Shown: positions 8,895 through 18,303, counted from the first letter of the stretch. The stretch: DNA of 64,000 nt from Paenibacillus sp. MBLB1832 (GCF_032271945.1 NZ_CP130319.1:2251001-2315000), one strand, 5' to 3'. A program made the numbers and translations. Notes: generated from the sequence alone by a model not told the origin.

Positions 8895-9293
8895 ATGAGG
8901 CTGAGAGACTTTTATCTAAAGGTTGGCTTGTTCGGTTTACTACTGTTGTTCTGTGTGCTGTTTGGCGTCAGTTTGGCATCAGGCGGTATGGAGCGGATTG
9001 AAGGAGCGCAGCCTTCGTCAAAGCCAGTGTTAGTGAGCGCAACAGCCACACCTGTACCAGGTAAAACAGGGGCAACAGTTGTAAAATCAGCGCCTCAGCC
9101 TACGTCTGTTGTGAAAGACACAACAGGGAAAGCTAACCCAACAGGGGGAGCCACACCTGCTCCTGTCGTAGCAGATCACGATAATTCGTTGAACCGTGTG
9201 GGCAATAAATTAGGCGATCTTCTGCAAATTACGATGCACCATGGCATTAAATTGTTTGTTTCCATATTCGACGCCGTTTTGGGCAAAGGGTAG
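8895..9293 (+). CDS. YqxA-like membrane protein (DUF3679-type)
   Basis: Protein of 132 aa, start ATG 8895 behind AAGGAGAT. One N-terminal membrane helix (LKVGLFGLLLLFCVLFGVSL) is followed by a Pro/Thr/Ala-rich linker and an amphipathic C-terminus. The assignment rests mainly on position: B. subtilis yqxA lies between spoIIP and lepA and has the same size and topology. Its function is unknown. It starts 20 bases after spoIIP and is probably co-transcribed with it, which suggests a link to sporulation. Confidence 0.7.
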   Translation: MRLRDFYLKVGLFGLLLLFCVLFGVSLASGGMERIEGAQPSSKPVLVSATATPVPGKTGATVVKSAPQPTSVVKDTTGKANPTGGATPAPVVADHDNSLNRVGNKLGDLLQITMHHGIKLFVSIFDAVLGKG

Positions 9294-9367
9294 GGTGTCC
9301 ATTGCTCCGCGTACTCACAACTGCTATAATGAAAATTATTTGCATGTAGTGGGGGTTAGTCTTTAGC

Positions 9368-11182
9368 ATGACGGACATTCGAGAAAGACAACAAAGAATT
9401 CGCAACTTTTCAATTATCGCTCATATCGATCATGGTAAATCAACATTAGCGGATCGTATTCTGGAGTATACAGGTGCATTGTCATCACGTGAAATGCAAG
9501 AGCAGGTTCTCGATCAGATGGATCTGGAGCGCGAACGGGGCATTACCATCAAGCTGCAAGCGGTAAGATTGGCTTATCGCGCGGATGACGGTATTGATTA
9601 TATCCTGAACCTCATCGACACACCTGGACACGTCGACTTTACGTACGAAGTATCACGAAGCCTTGCGGCTTGTGAAGGCGCGTTGCTCGTCGTTGACGCG
9701 GCACAAGGGATAGAAGCTCAGACTCTTGCAAACGTGTATCTAGCGTTAGAGAATAATCTAGAAATTTTACCTGTTATTAATAAAATTGATCTGCCAAGTG
9801 CGGACCCAGAGAAAGTTAAGAACGAGATTGAAGAAGTGATCGGGCTTGATGCTAGCGATGCCGTTCTTGCCTCAGCGAAAGCGGGTATCGGGATTAAAGA
9901 CATCATCGAGCAAATCTGTTTGAAAGTGCCTGCGCCACAAGGAAATCCGGACAATCCGTTGAAAGCTTTGATCTTCGACTCTCACTACGACAGTTACAAA
10001 GGTGTTATCGTGTATGTGCGTGTCGTGGATGGTTCCATCAAAGCGGGTTCCAAAATTAAAATGATGGCGACGAACAAAGTGTTCGAAGTCATCGAGGTAG
10101 GGGCATTCAAACCACGAATGTCATCGGTTCCTTCCCTAGAGGTCGGCGATGTAGGCTTTATCGTGGCTGGTATTAAAAATGTTGGAGACACCCGCGTAGG
10201 GGACACGGTAACGGAAGCAGACCGCCCTGCACCAGAGGCGCTGCCAGGTTATCGTCGCATTAACCCGATGGTATTCTGCGGCTTGTATCCGATCGAAACA
10301 ACGGATTACAACGATTTGCGCGAAGCGCTGCAAAAGCTGGAATTGAATGATGCGTCCTTGCGTTTCGAGCCAGAGACGTCAACGGCATTGGGCTTTGGAT
10401 TCCGTTGCGGTTTCCTAGGACTGTTGCACATGGAGATTATTCAGGAACGGATCGAACGCGAGTTCAACATTCCATTGATTACAACGGCGCCGAGCGTTAT
10501 CTACCGTATTACATTAACGAATGGCGATGTGCTCGAGATTGATAATCCGTCCAATTATCCAGATCCGCAACGTATTGACTTCGTTGAAGAGCCTTTTGTC
10601 AAAGCGTCGGTCATTGTGCCTAACGATTTTGTTGGTACGATTATGGATCTGTGCCAAGGCAAGCGCGGAGAATATTTGAATATGGAGTATTTGGATACGA
10701 ATCGCGTCACGTTGACGTATGATATTCCGTTATCCGAGATCGTCTACGATTTCTTCGACATGCTGAAGTCGCGTACCAAAGGATATGCATCCTTTGATTA
10801 CGAAATCTCAGGTTACAAGAAGTCCAATCTCGTTAAGATGGATATTTTGCTCAATTCCGAGCAGGTAGATGCTCTTTCCTTTATCGTTCACAGGGATACG
10901 GCTTATAACCGTGGTAAAATCATTTGTGATAAGCTGAAGGATCTCATCCCGCGGCAAATGTTTGAAGTGCCGATTCAAGCGGCGATCGGACAGAAAATCG
11001 TAGCGCGTGAGACGGTTAAAGCGATGCGCAAGAACGTCCTCGCGAAGTGTTACGGCGGTGACATTTCCCGTAAGCGTAAATTGTTAGACAAGCAAAAAGA
11101 AGGTAAGAAACGCATGAAGCAAGTCGGCAGCGTCGAGGTGCCGCAAGAAGCGTTCATGGCTGTTTTAAAAATCGACGAATAG
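9368..11182 (+). CDS. lepA: Elongation factor 4 (LepA), translational GTPase
   Basis: Ribosome-associated GTPase proposed to back-translocate or rescue stalled ribosomes, or to assist initiation and assembly. It is 604 aa, the usual length. The G domain has [10 protein letters not shown] (P-loop), DTPGHVDF and NKIDLPSA. It is followed by EF-G-like domains 2, 3 and 5 and the LepA-specific C-terminal domain with [19 protein letters not shown] near the end. It lies upstream of hemW, as in B. subtilis. Confidence 0.98.
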   Translation: MTDIRERQQRIRNFSIIAHIDHGKSTLADRILEYTGALSSREMQEQVLDQMDLERERGITIKLQAVRLAYRADDGIDYILNLIDTPGHVDFTYEVSRSLAACEGALLVVDAAQGIEAQTLANVYLALENNLEILPVINKIDLPSADPEKVKNEIEEVIGLDASDAVLASAKAGIGIKDIIEQICLKVPAPQGNPDNPLKALIFDSHYDSYKGVIVYVRVVDGSIKAGSKIKMMATNKVFEVIEVGAFKPRMSSVPSLEVGDVGFIVAGIKNVGDTRVGDTVTEADRPAPEALPGYRRINPMVFCGLYPIETTDYNDLREALQKLELNDASLRFEPETSTALGFGFRCGFLGLLHMEIIQERIEREFNIPLITTAPSVIYRITLTNGDVLEIDNPSNYPDPQRIDFVEEPFVKASVIVPNDFVGTIMDLCQGKRGEYLNMEYLDTNRVTLTYDIPLSEIVYDFFDMLKSRTKGYASFDYEISGYKKSNLVKMDILLNSEQVDALSFIVHRDTAYNRGKIICDKLKDLIPRQMFEVPIQAAIGQKIVARETVKAMRKNVLAKCYGGDISRKRKLLDKQKEGKKRMKQVGSVEVPQEAFMAVLKIDE

Positions 11183-11194
11183 ATCCATGGCATG

Positions 11195-11235
11195 AAAAGC
11201 TGGGGTGGCAGCGTACGCTGTCCCTTGGCTTTTTG
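11195..11235 (+). terminator. Intrinsic terminator after lepA
   Basis: AAAGC-TGGGGTGGCAGCG pairs with CGCTGTCCC-TTGGCTTT and is followed by T residues. The hairpin ends only about 30 bases before hemW, so some read-through into hemW is likely. Confidence 0.8.
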
Positions 11236-11265
11236 TCAATGAAGCCCCTAGGAAGGAATGCCCTT

Positions 11266-12414
11266 ATGTTAGTTACGTATGCAGCGCCAACAGCGGTGTA
11301 CATTCATATCCCGTTTTGCACGAACAAATGTCATTATTGCGATTTTAATTCGTATGTGCTCAAAGGCCAGCCTGTTATGGCTTATTTAGACGCGTTGGAG
11401 CGCGAAATGGCGCTTACAGTGCGTCAACATCCACCGCATAAGGTGGAGACGATTTTCGTGGGCGGCGGAACGCCAACCGTGCTGCTTCCCCATCAAATGG
11501 AGCGATTTCTGCGTATGGTACGCACGTATTTCCCTGTGGATGCGGAAGTGGAGTTCTCGATGGAAGCCAATCCAGGGACGACCGACGAGGATAAGCTGGC
11601 TGTCATGAAGGAAGGCGGGGTAAACCGCATCAGTTTTGGTGTGCAGTCTTTTAATAATGATATCCTGGCGGCCATTGGCCGCATTCATAATACAGATGAT
11701 GTGCACAGAAGTATTGCTAACGCCAAGAAGCTGGCCTTCGATAACTTGTCCATCGACCTGATGTTCGGACTTCCGAAGCAAACGGTTGACATTATGCAGG
11801 CAACACTAGACGAGGCGTTGTCCCTCGATTTGCAGCACTATTCGATCTATAGCTTAAAAGTAGAAGAAAACACACTGTTCCACACCTTGTTCAATAAGAA
11901 TCAGCTCCCACTACCGAGTGAGGATGAAGAAGTCGAGATGTATGAGTTGATTATGCGCAGGCTGGAGAGTGCAGGATATAAGCAGTATGAGATCAGCAAC
12001 TTCGCCAGACCCGGCCGCGAAAGCAGGCATAATACGATGTACTGGCGCAATCGCTCCTATTATGGGCTTGGCGCAGGTGCTCACGGATATATAGACGGTC
12101 TTCGTCACATCAATATAAAAGGCGTACAGCCGTATATCGATGCAACAGAAAAAGGGCTGCCGATACTGGAAACGAACGAGGTTTCGCCTCAGGAGGCCAT
12201 GGAAGACTTCATGATGGTTGGCTTACGACTGATGGAAGGCGTTCGCAACGCAGATTTCATTGCGCAATTCGGTACAACGATCGAATCGCAATTTGGCGAG
12301 ACGCTTCAAGGTTGGTTGAAAAAGAAGTTGCTCGAACAAACAACCGATGGCTATCGACTATCGAAACAAGGCATCTTATTAGGTAACGAAGTGTTTGCGT
12401 CCTTCCTATCCTAA
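11266..12414 (+). CDS. hemW: Heme chaperone HemW (radical SAM, HemN-like)
   Basis: Radical SAM protein related to oxygen-independent coproporphyrinogen oxidase; family members of this short type bind and insert heme. It is 382 aa from ATG 11266, behind AGGAAGG. A longer frame from TTG 11233 lies in the lepA terminator and is rejected. The iron-sulfur motif is C18-x3-C22-x2-C25 followed by DFNSY. The sequence also has VGGGTPTVL and VQSFNNDILAAIGR. The extra N-terminal residues and extra cysteine of true HemN are absent, which favours HemW. It is the gene after lepA, as in B. subtilis. Confidence 0.93.
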   Translation: MLVTYAAPTAVYIHIPFCTNKCHYCDFNSYVLKGQPVMAYLDALEREMALTVRQHPPHKVETIFVGGGTPTVLLPHQMERFLRMVRTYFPVDAEVEFSMEANPGTTDEDKLAVMKEGGVNRISFGVQSFNNDILAAIGRIHNTDDVHRSIANAKKLAFDNLSIDLMFGLPKQTVDIMQATLDEALSLDLQHYSIYSLKVEENTLFHTLFNKNQLPLPSEDEEVEMYELIMRRLESAGYKQYEISNFARPGRESRHNTMYWRNRSYYGLGAGAHGYIDGLRHINIKGVQPYIDATEKGLPILETNEVSPQEAMEDFMMVGLRLMEGVRNADFIAQFGTTIESQFGETLQGWLKKKLLEQTTDGYRLSKQGILLGNEVFASFLS

Positions 12415-12441
12415 CGAGGGTCATTCCCAAGTAAAAAACGC

Positions 12442-12480
12442 TTGTGCATTTATACGTCATGTTGTATATTTATACATGAA
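12442..12480 (+). promoter_or_regulatory. Sigma-A promoter overlapped by a probable ArgR double operator
   Basis: TTGTGC, a 17-base spacer and TATATT form a promoter. Two ARG-box-like AT-rich sites lie on it: 12443-12460 (TGTGCATTTATACGTCAT) and 12461-12480 (TGTATATTTATACATGAA core). Outer arms CGCTTGTG (12439-12446) and CACAAGCG (12483-12490) make a larger inverted repeat around both. The consensus of ArgR/AhrC sites is a tandem of imperfect TGAAT-AT-rich-ATTCA palindromes. The match is good but judged by eye. Confidence 0.55.
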
Positions 12481-12557
12481 TCCACAAGCGAAAGAGCGGA
12501 AAGCCGCAGAACGCTAGCGTGGCTTTTATGCATTTTTTTGCGATTGGTGGGATAAGC

Positions 12558-13031
12558 GTGAATACATCAACTACAGTATCCGTAAGAAAAGCTTCGGTGG
12601 ATGATATCGAGAAGCTTTATGACATTATACAAGGTTATGCGAAGCAAGGCATTATGCTCCCACGGACGAGAGAGATGCTGGAGGATGGGATCGACACCTT
12701 CGTCGTGGCTGAATTCGAAGGAGTTTTAATCGGCTGCGGATCATTGACACGGCTTGGACCCGATTTAGTCGAGATACGCTCGCTAGGCATGACGCCTGGC
12801 TTCAAAGGGCAAGGCATTGGCGGCAAGCTCGTCAATTTCTTGGTTGAAGAAGCGAGAAGCCAAGGGATTATCAAGGTAATGGCGCTAACGTATGAGGTTG
12901 CCTTTTTCCAAAAGAACGGGTTTACACTCGTGCCGAAGGAGATTTTTCCTGAGAAGGTTTGGAGAGATTGCATGCATTGCAAAAAACAGTATTGCTGCGA
13001 CGAAATCGCCGTGCTTAAACGTTTGGATTGA
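12558..13031 (+). CDS. GNAT acetyltransferase, short N-acetylglutamate synthase type
   Basis: Probable N-acetyltransferase of 157 aa. GTG 12558 is preferred because GGTGGGAT lies just upstream; the frame extends to 12519 without a ribosome site. The acetyl-CoA loop is GFKGQGIGGK (81-90). The C-terminus EKVWRDCMHCKKQYCCDEIAVL with C138, C141, C146 and C147 is the hallmark of short ArgA-like enzymes that make N-acetylglutamate from glutamate, the first step of arginine synthesis. An ArgR-type operator upstream fits this. The homology could also cover other acetylated substrates. It is inserted between hemW and hrcA, which are adjacent in B. subtilis. Confidence 0.75.
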   Translation: MNTSTTVSVRKASVDDIEKLYDIIQGYAKQGIMLPRTREMLEDGIDTFVVAEFEGVLIGCGSLTRLGPDLVEIRSLGMTPGFKGQGIGGKLVNFLVEEARSQGIIKVMALTYEVAFFQKNGFTLVPKEIFPEKVWRDCMHCKKQYCCDEIAVLKRLD

Positions 13032-13032
13032 C

Positions 13033-13061
13033 TTGACAACAGACCTTAGGGTCTGTTATTT
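13033..13061 (+). promoter_or_regulatory. Sigma-A promoter of the hrcA operon
   Basis: TTGACA (13033-13038), 17 bases, then TTATTT (13056-13061). Predicted transcription starts just before the CIRCE element. The spacer is occupied by a terminator hairpin. Confidence 0.6.
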
Positions 13062-13062
13062 T
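13038..13062 (+). terminator. Intrinsic terminator of the acetyltransferase gene
   Basis: AACAGACC pairs with GGTCTGTT (loop TTAG) and is followed by ATTTTT. Confidence 0.75.
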
Positions 13063-13073
13063 TGTATTAGGAA

Positions 13074-13100
13074 TTAGCACTCACTAAATACGAGTGCTAA
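13074..13100 (+). promoter_or_regulatory. CIRCE operator (HrcA binding site)
   Basis: Perfect inverted repeat TTAGCACTC-N9-GAGTGCTAA, identical to the consensus. HrcA bound here represses the whole hrcA-chaperonin-grpE-dnaK-dnaJ unit. No second copy was seen in front of dnaK or dnaJ. Confidence 0.98.
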
Positions 13101-13139
13101 CGAAACGGCAAATAGTGCTAGTGAGGAGGAGAGGTACTC

Positions 13140-14168
13140 ATGTTGACAGAGCGTCAGCGCATGATTTTAAGTGCTATCATAGATGATTACGTTCGTTCAG
13201 CGGAGCCAATTGGTTCGCGCAGTATTTCGAAGCGAGGGAATGTTGGGTTCAGCCCGGCGACCATTCGTAACGAGATGTCTGATCTCGAAGAAATGGGCTA
13301 TTTGGAGCAGCCTCATACGTCCGCAGGTCGTATTCCATCTCACAAAGGGTATCGCTATTATGTCGATCATTTGCTCAAACATGGTTCCTTGCACTCGCAA
13401 GATTTGAACTCCATGAAGGGTGCATTTGCTGAACGTATTCAAGAGATGGAAGGCGTTATTCAGCACGTTGCTGGTATGCTCTCAAGTCTTACGAACTATA
13501 CGTCCATCGTACTGGGACCCGAGGTGTTCAGCACGACCTTGAAACATATCCAGATTGTTCCGCTATCAGAGACGTCGGCTGTTGCGATCATGGTGATGAA
13601 TACAGGGCATGTTGAGAACAAAACGGTGACGATTCCAGAAGGCATCTCGATGGTTGATATCGAGAAGGTCGTTAACATATTGAATAAAAGACTACAGAAC
13701 GTCCCGTTGATTCAGTTCAAATCGAAGCTTTATAACGAAATTTCGAATGAATTAAGTAAATACGTCAGCGGCTATCAAGAATTACTGGGTATGGTGGAGG
13801 GTGTTCTTCAGAGCAATGAGAAGGATCGTGTATTCCTTAGCGGCATGACGAACATGCTCACACAGCCAGAGTTCAAAGATGTAGATAAAGTGAAAAGCAT
13901 CTTCGATCTATTAGAAGAAGCACCAACCTTGATTAAATTATTTACACCGTCAAATGAAGGCATTGAGATTAAAATTGGTGCTGAAAATAGTCTTGAAGCG
14001 ATCTCAAATTGCAGTTTGATTACCGCGTCTTATTCGATTGGCGGAACACCGCTCGGTACGATTGGTATTTTGGGACCTACGCGCATGGAGTACGGGCGTG
14101 TGATCGGATTGATGGAGCACTTATCGAAGCATTTGGAAGTGGTCCTCGGACGTTGGTACGGCAAATGA
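13140..14168 (+). CDS. hrcA: Heat-inducible transcription repressor HrcA
   Basis: Repressor of class I heat-shock genes that binds CIRCE and depends on a chaperonin for folding. It is 342 aa, normal length. The N-terminal winged helix is clear (LTERQRMILSAIIDDYVRSAEPIGS, then FSPATIRNEMSDLEEMGYL and HTSAGRIPSHKGYRYYVD, read in parts). The C-terminal half is the GAF-like dimerisation domain with GGTPLGTIGILGPTRMEY. GAGGAGGAGAGG precedes the ATG. Its stop codon overlaps the start of the chaperonin gene by 4 bases. Confidence 0.98.
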   Translation: MLTERQRMILSAIIDDYVRSAEPIGSRSISKRGNVGFSPATIRNEMSDLEEMGYLEQPHTSAGRIPSHKGYRYYVDHLLKHGSLHSQDLNSMKGAFAERIQEMEGVIQHVAGMLSSLTNYTSIVLGPEVFSTTLKHIQIVPLSETSAVAIMVMNTGHVENKTVTIPEGISMVDIEKVVNILNKRLQNVPLIQFKSKLYNEISNELSKYVSGYQELLGMVEGVLQSNEKDRVFLSGMTNMLTQPEFKDVDKVKSIFDLLEEAPTLIKLFTPSNEGIEIKIGAENSLEAISNCSLITASYSIGGTPLGTIGILGPTRMEYGRVIGLMEHLSKHLEVVLGRWYGK

Positions 14169-15706
14169 GTGGAATGAAACCCTTGCATGGCGATAGTGAA
14201 GAGCGTTACTCCACACTGGTGAATAATGCCGCGGCTGTAAGAGCGATTTGCTCTGCAGTCGAGGGAACGCTAGGACCTAAAGGCTTAGATACGATGCTTG
14301 TAGGCGGTCAAGGCGATGTCATTATTACGAATGACGGCGTTACGATTTTAGAGAAAATGGATGTGACCCATCCTGCTGCCAGGTTAATGATTCAAGTCGC
14401 GCGTAGTCAACAACGCCAGATTGGCGATGGAACGACGACAGCAACCGTTCTGGCAGGTGCTCTCGTACAGGAAGGTGTTGCGCAAGTAACCCGCGGTGTA
14501 CCTGTAGCGAAAATCGTGTCTGGCATGCAGCAAGGTATTGAGCTGGCAACCCAGCAACTACAAAGCCGTAGCCGTACCATTATAGGTTTGCAAGACCGAG
14601 CGCTGCAGCGGATCGCCGTTACGGCTGGCCGCGAGCAGATGGATATCGCGAAGCTCATCATTCAGGCCGCTGAAGCCGTAGGTGAAGAGAAGCTGCGCGA
14701 AGAGGGCTATCGCTTCGCGGACAGCGTGCTCGCCCACGAAGAAGCGAGCAGTGAGGTCTGGACCGGCATTCTGCTGAACCAGAAGCCGATGAACCTGCAC
14801 ATCTCGGAAGAACGCCGAGATGCCCGTATTCTCGTGCTGCATGATGCTCTGGAGCCTGAGGCGGTCAGCGAGGAATCGCTGGTCACCGAGGCAGGCTTTC
14901 AGCGCTACATGCAGCTCCGGGAACTCTTCCGCAGCAGCCTCGCGCAGCTGCTGGAACTTGGGGTCGGACTCATCGCGTCCGACCGCGGGGTTGACCCCGA
15001 GGCGGAGCAATTCTGCTCCGATCACGGGATCCTCGTGATGCAGCGGCTGTCCCGCAGGGACTTGCAGCTGCTGAGCGAGCACACCGGCGCTAGGCCGGTG
15101 CGGCGCACGGCGCTGCGAAAGAGCGCGCCGGAGCTGAGCGCCGCGCTCGGTCACGCGGGCTATGCCGCGTATGACGAGCGGCTGGAGCGCGTGCGCGTGG
15201 CGCACGGTCACGGTGAGCAACACGTGACCGTGATCGTCGGCGCCGCGACACGCGAAGCGGCGCACGAGCGTTCGCGCATTGCGAAGGATGCGGCGTCAGC
15301 CGTCCAAGCCGCTGTGCGCGGCGGGTACTTGCCTGGCGGCGGGGCGGCCGAGCTGGCCGTCGCCCACGACCTGGAGCGGCTGCGCGAGACGATGAAGGGC
15401 ATGGAAGGCTTCGGTGTGACCGCGGTCGCGGGAGCGCTGAGGAAGCCGTTGTCCCAGATCGTTGTGAACGCGGGCTATAATCCCCTGGAGAAGGTAGAAG
15501 AGCTCAAGGCCGCCCAGCTAGCACAAGAGACGGACAGCCTAGGCATTGATTGTGATACAGGGTTGATTACGGATTTCGTTGAAGCGGGTATCGTTGACCC
15601 GACCCACGTGAAAATTCACGCTTTGCAAGCGGCTGGCGAAGTAGCTGCCGCAGTGCTGCGTATTCATACCGTGATCAAGATGAAACAGCCTTTTGAAGAA
15701 AGCTGA
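14165..15706 (+). CDS. Archaeal-like chaperonin (TCP-1/cpn60, group II/III type)
   Basis: Ring chaperonin subunit of 513 aa that folds proteins using ATP. It resembles archaeal/eukaryotic (thermosome-type) chaperonins more than GroEL. Visible motifs are GPKGLD (37-42), TNDGVTIL (55-62), GDGTTT with the nucleotide aspartate D88, D375 in the intermediate domain, PGGGAAE (390-396) and GIVDPTHVK (475-483). The apical part contains the segment at ~228-262 that forms the built-in lid in group II enzymes, so no GroES should be needed. It is slightly shorter than thermosome subunits (~540). ATG 14165 overlaps the hrcA stop (ATGA), so the two are translationally coupled. Bacterial chaperonins of this type, called group III and known from Carboxydothermus, also lie in dnaK operons. 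The second half (about 14680-15500) is markedly GC-rich. A divergent GroEL is the weaker alternative. Confidence 0.85.
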   Translation: MSGMKPLHGDSEERYSTLVNNAAAVRAICSAVEGTLGPKGLDTMLVGGQGDVIITNDGVTILEKMDVTHPAARLMIQVARSQQRQIGDGTTTATVLAGALVQEGVAQVTRGVPVAKIVSGMQQGIELATQQLQSRSRTIIGLQDRALQRIAVTAGREQMDIAKLIIQAAEAVGEEKLREEGYRFADSVLAHEEASSEVWTGILLNQKPMNLHISEERRDARILVLHDALEPEAVSEESLVTEAGFQRYMQLRELFRSSLAQLLELGVGLIASDRGVDPEAEQFCSDHGILVMQRLSRRDLQLLSEHTGARPVRRTALRKSAPELSAALGHAGYAAYDERLERVRVAHGHGEQHVTVIVGAATREAAHERSRIAKDAASAVQAAVRGGYLPGGGAAELAVAHDLERLRETMKGMEGFGVTAVAGALRKPLSQIVVNAGYNPLEKVEELKAAQLAQETDSLGIDCDTGLITDFVEAGIVDPTHVKIHALQAAGEVAAAVLRIHTVIKMKQPFEES

Positions 15707-15764
15707 AGATGGGCAAACTAAGCCACAACTGAGTATTGTATTATGTTTAGGAGGTGAAGGACAA

Positions 15765-16331
15765 TTGAGTACTGGAGATAACAAAACAGTCGAACAAGAT
15801 CAAGATCACACTACATACGCAGCCGAGAACGAACCGACGACAGAGCAAGAAGTCGTAGAGGAAGTGGTTTCCGAGGAAGCGAACAGCGAATTGGAACAGG
15901 CGCGTGTGCAAGCCGAAGAAAACTATCAGCGTTTATTACGCGTTCAAGCGGACTTCGATAACTTCCGTCGCCGCGCTAGAGCGGAGAAGGAAGATTTCGC
16001 GAAATACGCTTCGCTTAAATTGATTGAACAGCTTTTACCGATTGTGGATAACTTCGATCGCGCGCTGTCTTCAAGCAAGGAGACGAAGGATTTCGACGCA
16101 TTAGTGAAAGGCTTGGACATGACATACCGCGGCATCGATCAATTGCTGACGGCTGAAGGGCTTAAGCCAATCGAAGCAGTGGGTCACCCGTTCAATCCTG
16201 AATTCCACCAAGCGGTTATGCAAGTGGAATCTGAGGATCATGAAGAAGGTATCGTCGTGGAAGAATTGCAAAAAGGCTATATTCTCAAAGATAAGGTCAT
16301 CCGACCAGCCATGGTTAAAGTCAGCGTTTAA
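15765..16331 (+). CDS. grpE: GrpE nucleotide exchange factor
   Basis: Co-chaperone that releases ADP from DnaK. It is 188 aa from a TTG start at 15765, 8 bases after AGGAGGTG; the open frame extends back to 15693 but into the end of the chaperonin gene. The N-terminus is acidic (EEVVEEVVSEEANSELEQ), then comes the dimerising coiled coil (QADFDNFRRRARAEKEDF) and the C-terminal beta domain with HPFNPEFHQAVM and GYILKDKVIRPAMVKV. Third gene of the HrcA operon. Confidence 0.96.
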   Translation: MSTGDNKTVEQDQDHTTYAAENEPTTEQEVVEEVVSEEANSELEQARVQAEENYQRLLRVQADFDNFRRRARAEKEDFAKYASLKLIEQLLPIVDNFDRALSSSKETKDFDALVKGLDMTYRGIDQLLTAEGLKPIEAVGHPFNPEFHQAVMQVESEDHEEGIVVEELQKGYILKDKVIRPAMVKVSV

Positions 16332-16393
16332 TTGACATTATCACTTAAAATAAACTAATCACGTTCCATAGGAACATAAGGAGGCAGCTCTAC

Positions 16394-18238
16394 ATGAGTA
16401 AAGTAATTGGTATTGACTTAGGTACAACAAACTCTTGCGTAGCCGTAATGGAAGGCGGAGAAGCCGTTGTAATTCCAAATCCAGAAGGTAACCGCACAAC
16501 ACCATCCGTTGTAGGTTTCAAGAAAGATGGCGAGCGTGTTGTTGGTGAAACAGCAAAACGTCAAGCAATCACAAACCCTGATAAAACAATCTCTTCCATT
16601 AAACGCCATATCGGGACGAACCACAAAGAGAACATTGATGGTAAAGAATATACACCACAAGAAATCTCTGCAATTATCCTGCAAAAGTTGAAAGCTGATG
16701 CAGAAGCTTACCTTGGTCAAACGGTAACACAAGCGGTCATTACAGTTCCTGCTTACTTCAATGACAGCCAACGTCAAGCGACGAAAGATGCTGGTAAAAT
16801 TGCTGGTCTAGAAGTTCTACGTATCGTCAACGAGCCTACAGCAGCAGCACTTGCATACGGTTTGGAGAAAACAGAAGACCAAACGATCCTGGTTTATGAC
16901 CTAGGTGGCGGTACTTTTGACGTATCCATCCTTGAGCTTGGCGATGGTTTCTTCGAAGTTAAAGCAACTAGCGGCGACAACAAACTAGGCGGCGATGACT
17001 TTGACCAAGTGATCATTGATTACCTCGTAGCTGAATTTAAAAAAGAGCAAGGCATTGACCTTTCCAAAGATAAAGCGGCTGTTCAACGTTTGAAAGATGC
17101 AGCTGAAAAAGCGAAAAAAGAACTTTCCGGTGTTCTGACAACGACAGTTTCCCTTCCGTTCATCACAGTTGCAGACGGCGTTCCTCAACATTTGGAGGTA
17201 AACTTGACGCGTGCGAAGTTCGAAGAACTTTCCCACCACTTGGTAGAAAGAACACTAGGACCAACTCGTCAAGCGCTGCAAGATTCTGGTTTGTCCACAA
17301 GCCAAATTGACAAGGTTGTTCTTGTTGGTGGATCCACACGTATTCCTGCGGTTGTTGAAGCGATCAAAAAATTAATCGGTAAAGAGCCTCACAAAGGCGT
17401 TAACCCAGATGAAGTTGTTGCCCTTGGTGCAGCGGTTCAAGCGGGTGTGTTGACAGGTGAAGTGAAAGACGTTGTTCTTCTAGACGTAACACCACTTTCC
17501 CTTGGTATCGAAACAGCAGGCGGCGTATTCACAAAAATGATCGACCGCAACACTACGATTCCAACAACGAAATCCCAAGTGTACTCCACGTATGCAGATA
17601 ACCAAACGAGCGTTGAAATTCACGTTCTTCAAGGTGAGCGTTCCATGGCTAGCGGGAACAAAACACTTGGCCGTTTCATGCTAGGTGATATTCCTCCAGC
17701 TCCACGCGGCGTACCGCAAATCGAAGTTAGCTTCGATATCGATGCGAACGGGATCGTTAACGTATCTGCCTTGGATAAAGGTACAGGCAAAAGCCAAAAA
17801 ATCACAATCACTTCCTCCAGCGGCTTGAGCGATGCGGAAGTTGAACAAATGGTGAAAGACGCGGAAGCTCACGCTGAAGAAGACCGTGCGCGTAAAGAGC
17901 TTGTAGAAGCTCGCAACGAAGCGGATCAATTGGTGTACTCCGTTGATAAAACGATTAAAGATCTTGGTGACAAAGTGGACCAAGGTGAGATCGATAAAGC
18001 AAATGCAGCGAAAGAGAAAGTGACAACTGCCCTAGCAGGCAATGATCTTGAAACGATCAAATCAGCTACTGCAGAGTTGACTGAAGTGATTCAACAATTG
18101 TCTGTGAAGTTGTATGAGCAAGCGTCCCAAGCACAAGGACCTGATGCAGGTGCTGGCGCAGGCGCTGGTGAAGCTCCTAAAGGCAGAGAGAATGTTGTAG
18201 ACGCTGACTACGAAGTGGTTGACGAAACTAAAAAGTAA
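16394..18238 (+). CDS. dnaK: Chaperone DnaK (Hsp70)
   Basis: ATP-driven chaperone of 614 aa. The nucleotide domain has [28 protein letters not shown] and [10 protein letters not shown]; the substrate-binding domain starts near residue 370 and is followed by the helical lid. The tail is Gly/Ala-rich ([14 protein letters not shown]) and ends [14 protein letters not shown]. It lacks the loop of about 24 residues found in Gram-negative DnaK, as usual for Firmicutes. AGGAGG precedes the ATG. Compared with its neighbours the codon use is biased to a few codons (GGT, GTT, CAA, ACA), as in highly expressed genes. Confidence 0.99.
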   Translation: MSKVIGIDLGTTNSCVAVMEGGEAVVIPNPEGNRTTPSVVGFKKDGERVVGETAKRQAITNPDKTISSIKRHIGTNHKENIDGKEYTPQEISAIILQKLKADAEAYLGQTVTQAVITVPAYFNDSQRQATKDAGKIAGLEVLRIVNEPTAAALAYGLEKTEDQTILVYDLGGGTFDVSILELGDGFFEVKATSGDNKLGGDDFDQVIIDYLVAEFKKEQGIDLSKDKAAVQRLKDAAEKAKKELSGVLTTTVSLPFITVADGVPQHLEVNLTRAKFEELSHHLVERTLGPTRQALQDSGLSTSQIDKVVLVGGSTRIPAVVEAIKKLIGKEPHKGVNPDEVVALGAAVQAGVLTGEVKDVVLLDVTPLSLGIETAGGVFTKMIDRNTTIPTTKSQVYSTYADNQTSVEIHVLQGERSMASGNKTLGRFMLGDIPPAPRGVPQIEVSFDIDANGIVNVSALDKGTGKSQKITITSSSGLSDAEVEQMVKDAEAHAEEDRARKELVEARNEADQLVYSVDKTIKDLGDKVDQGEIDKANAAKEKVTTALAGNDLETIKSATAELTEVIQQLSVKLYEQASQAQGPDAGAGAGAGEAPKGRENVVDADYEVVDETKK

Positions 18239-18303
18239 ACATATTCTAACTAAATAGAAGTTCGTTCTATGGGTTGGTTATGATTAATGTGAATTAACGT
18301 ACG

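Noticed and set aside
14558..15265. 235-codon minus-strand open frame inside the chaperonin gene
   Set aside because: By-product of the GC-rich segment; no ribosome site and no recognisable motif, while the + frame has clear chaperonin motifs.
16332..16393. Second CIRCE or promoter before dnaK
   Set aside because: No TTAGCACTC/GAGTGCTAA pair and no -35/-10 seen in this gap.
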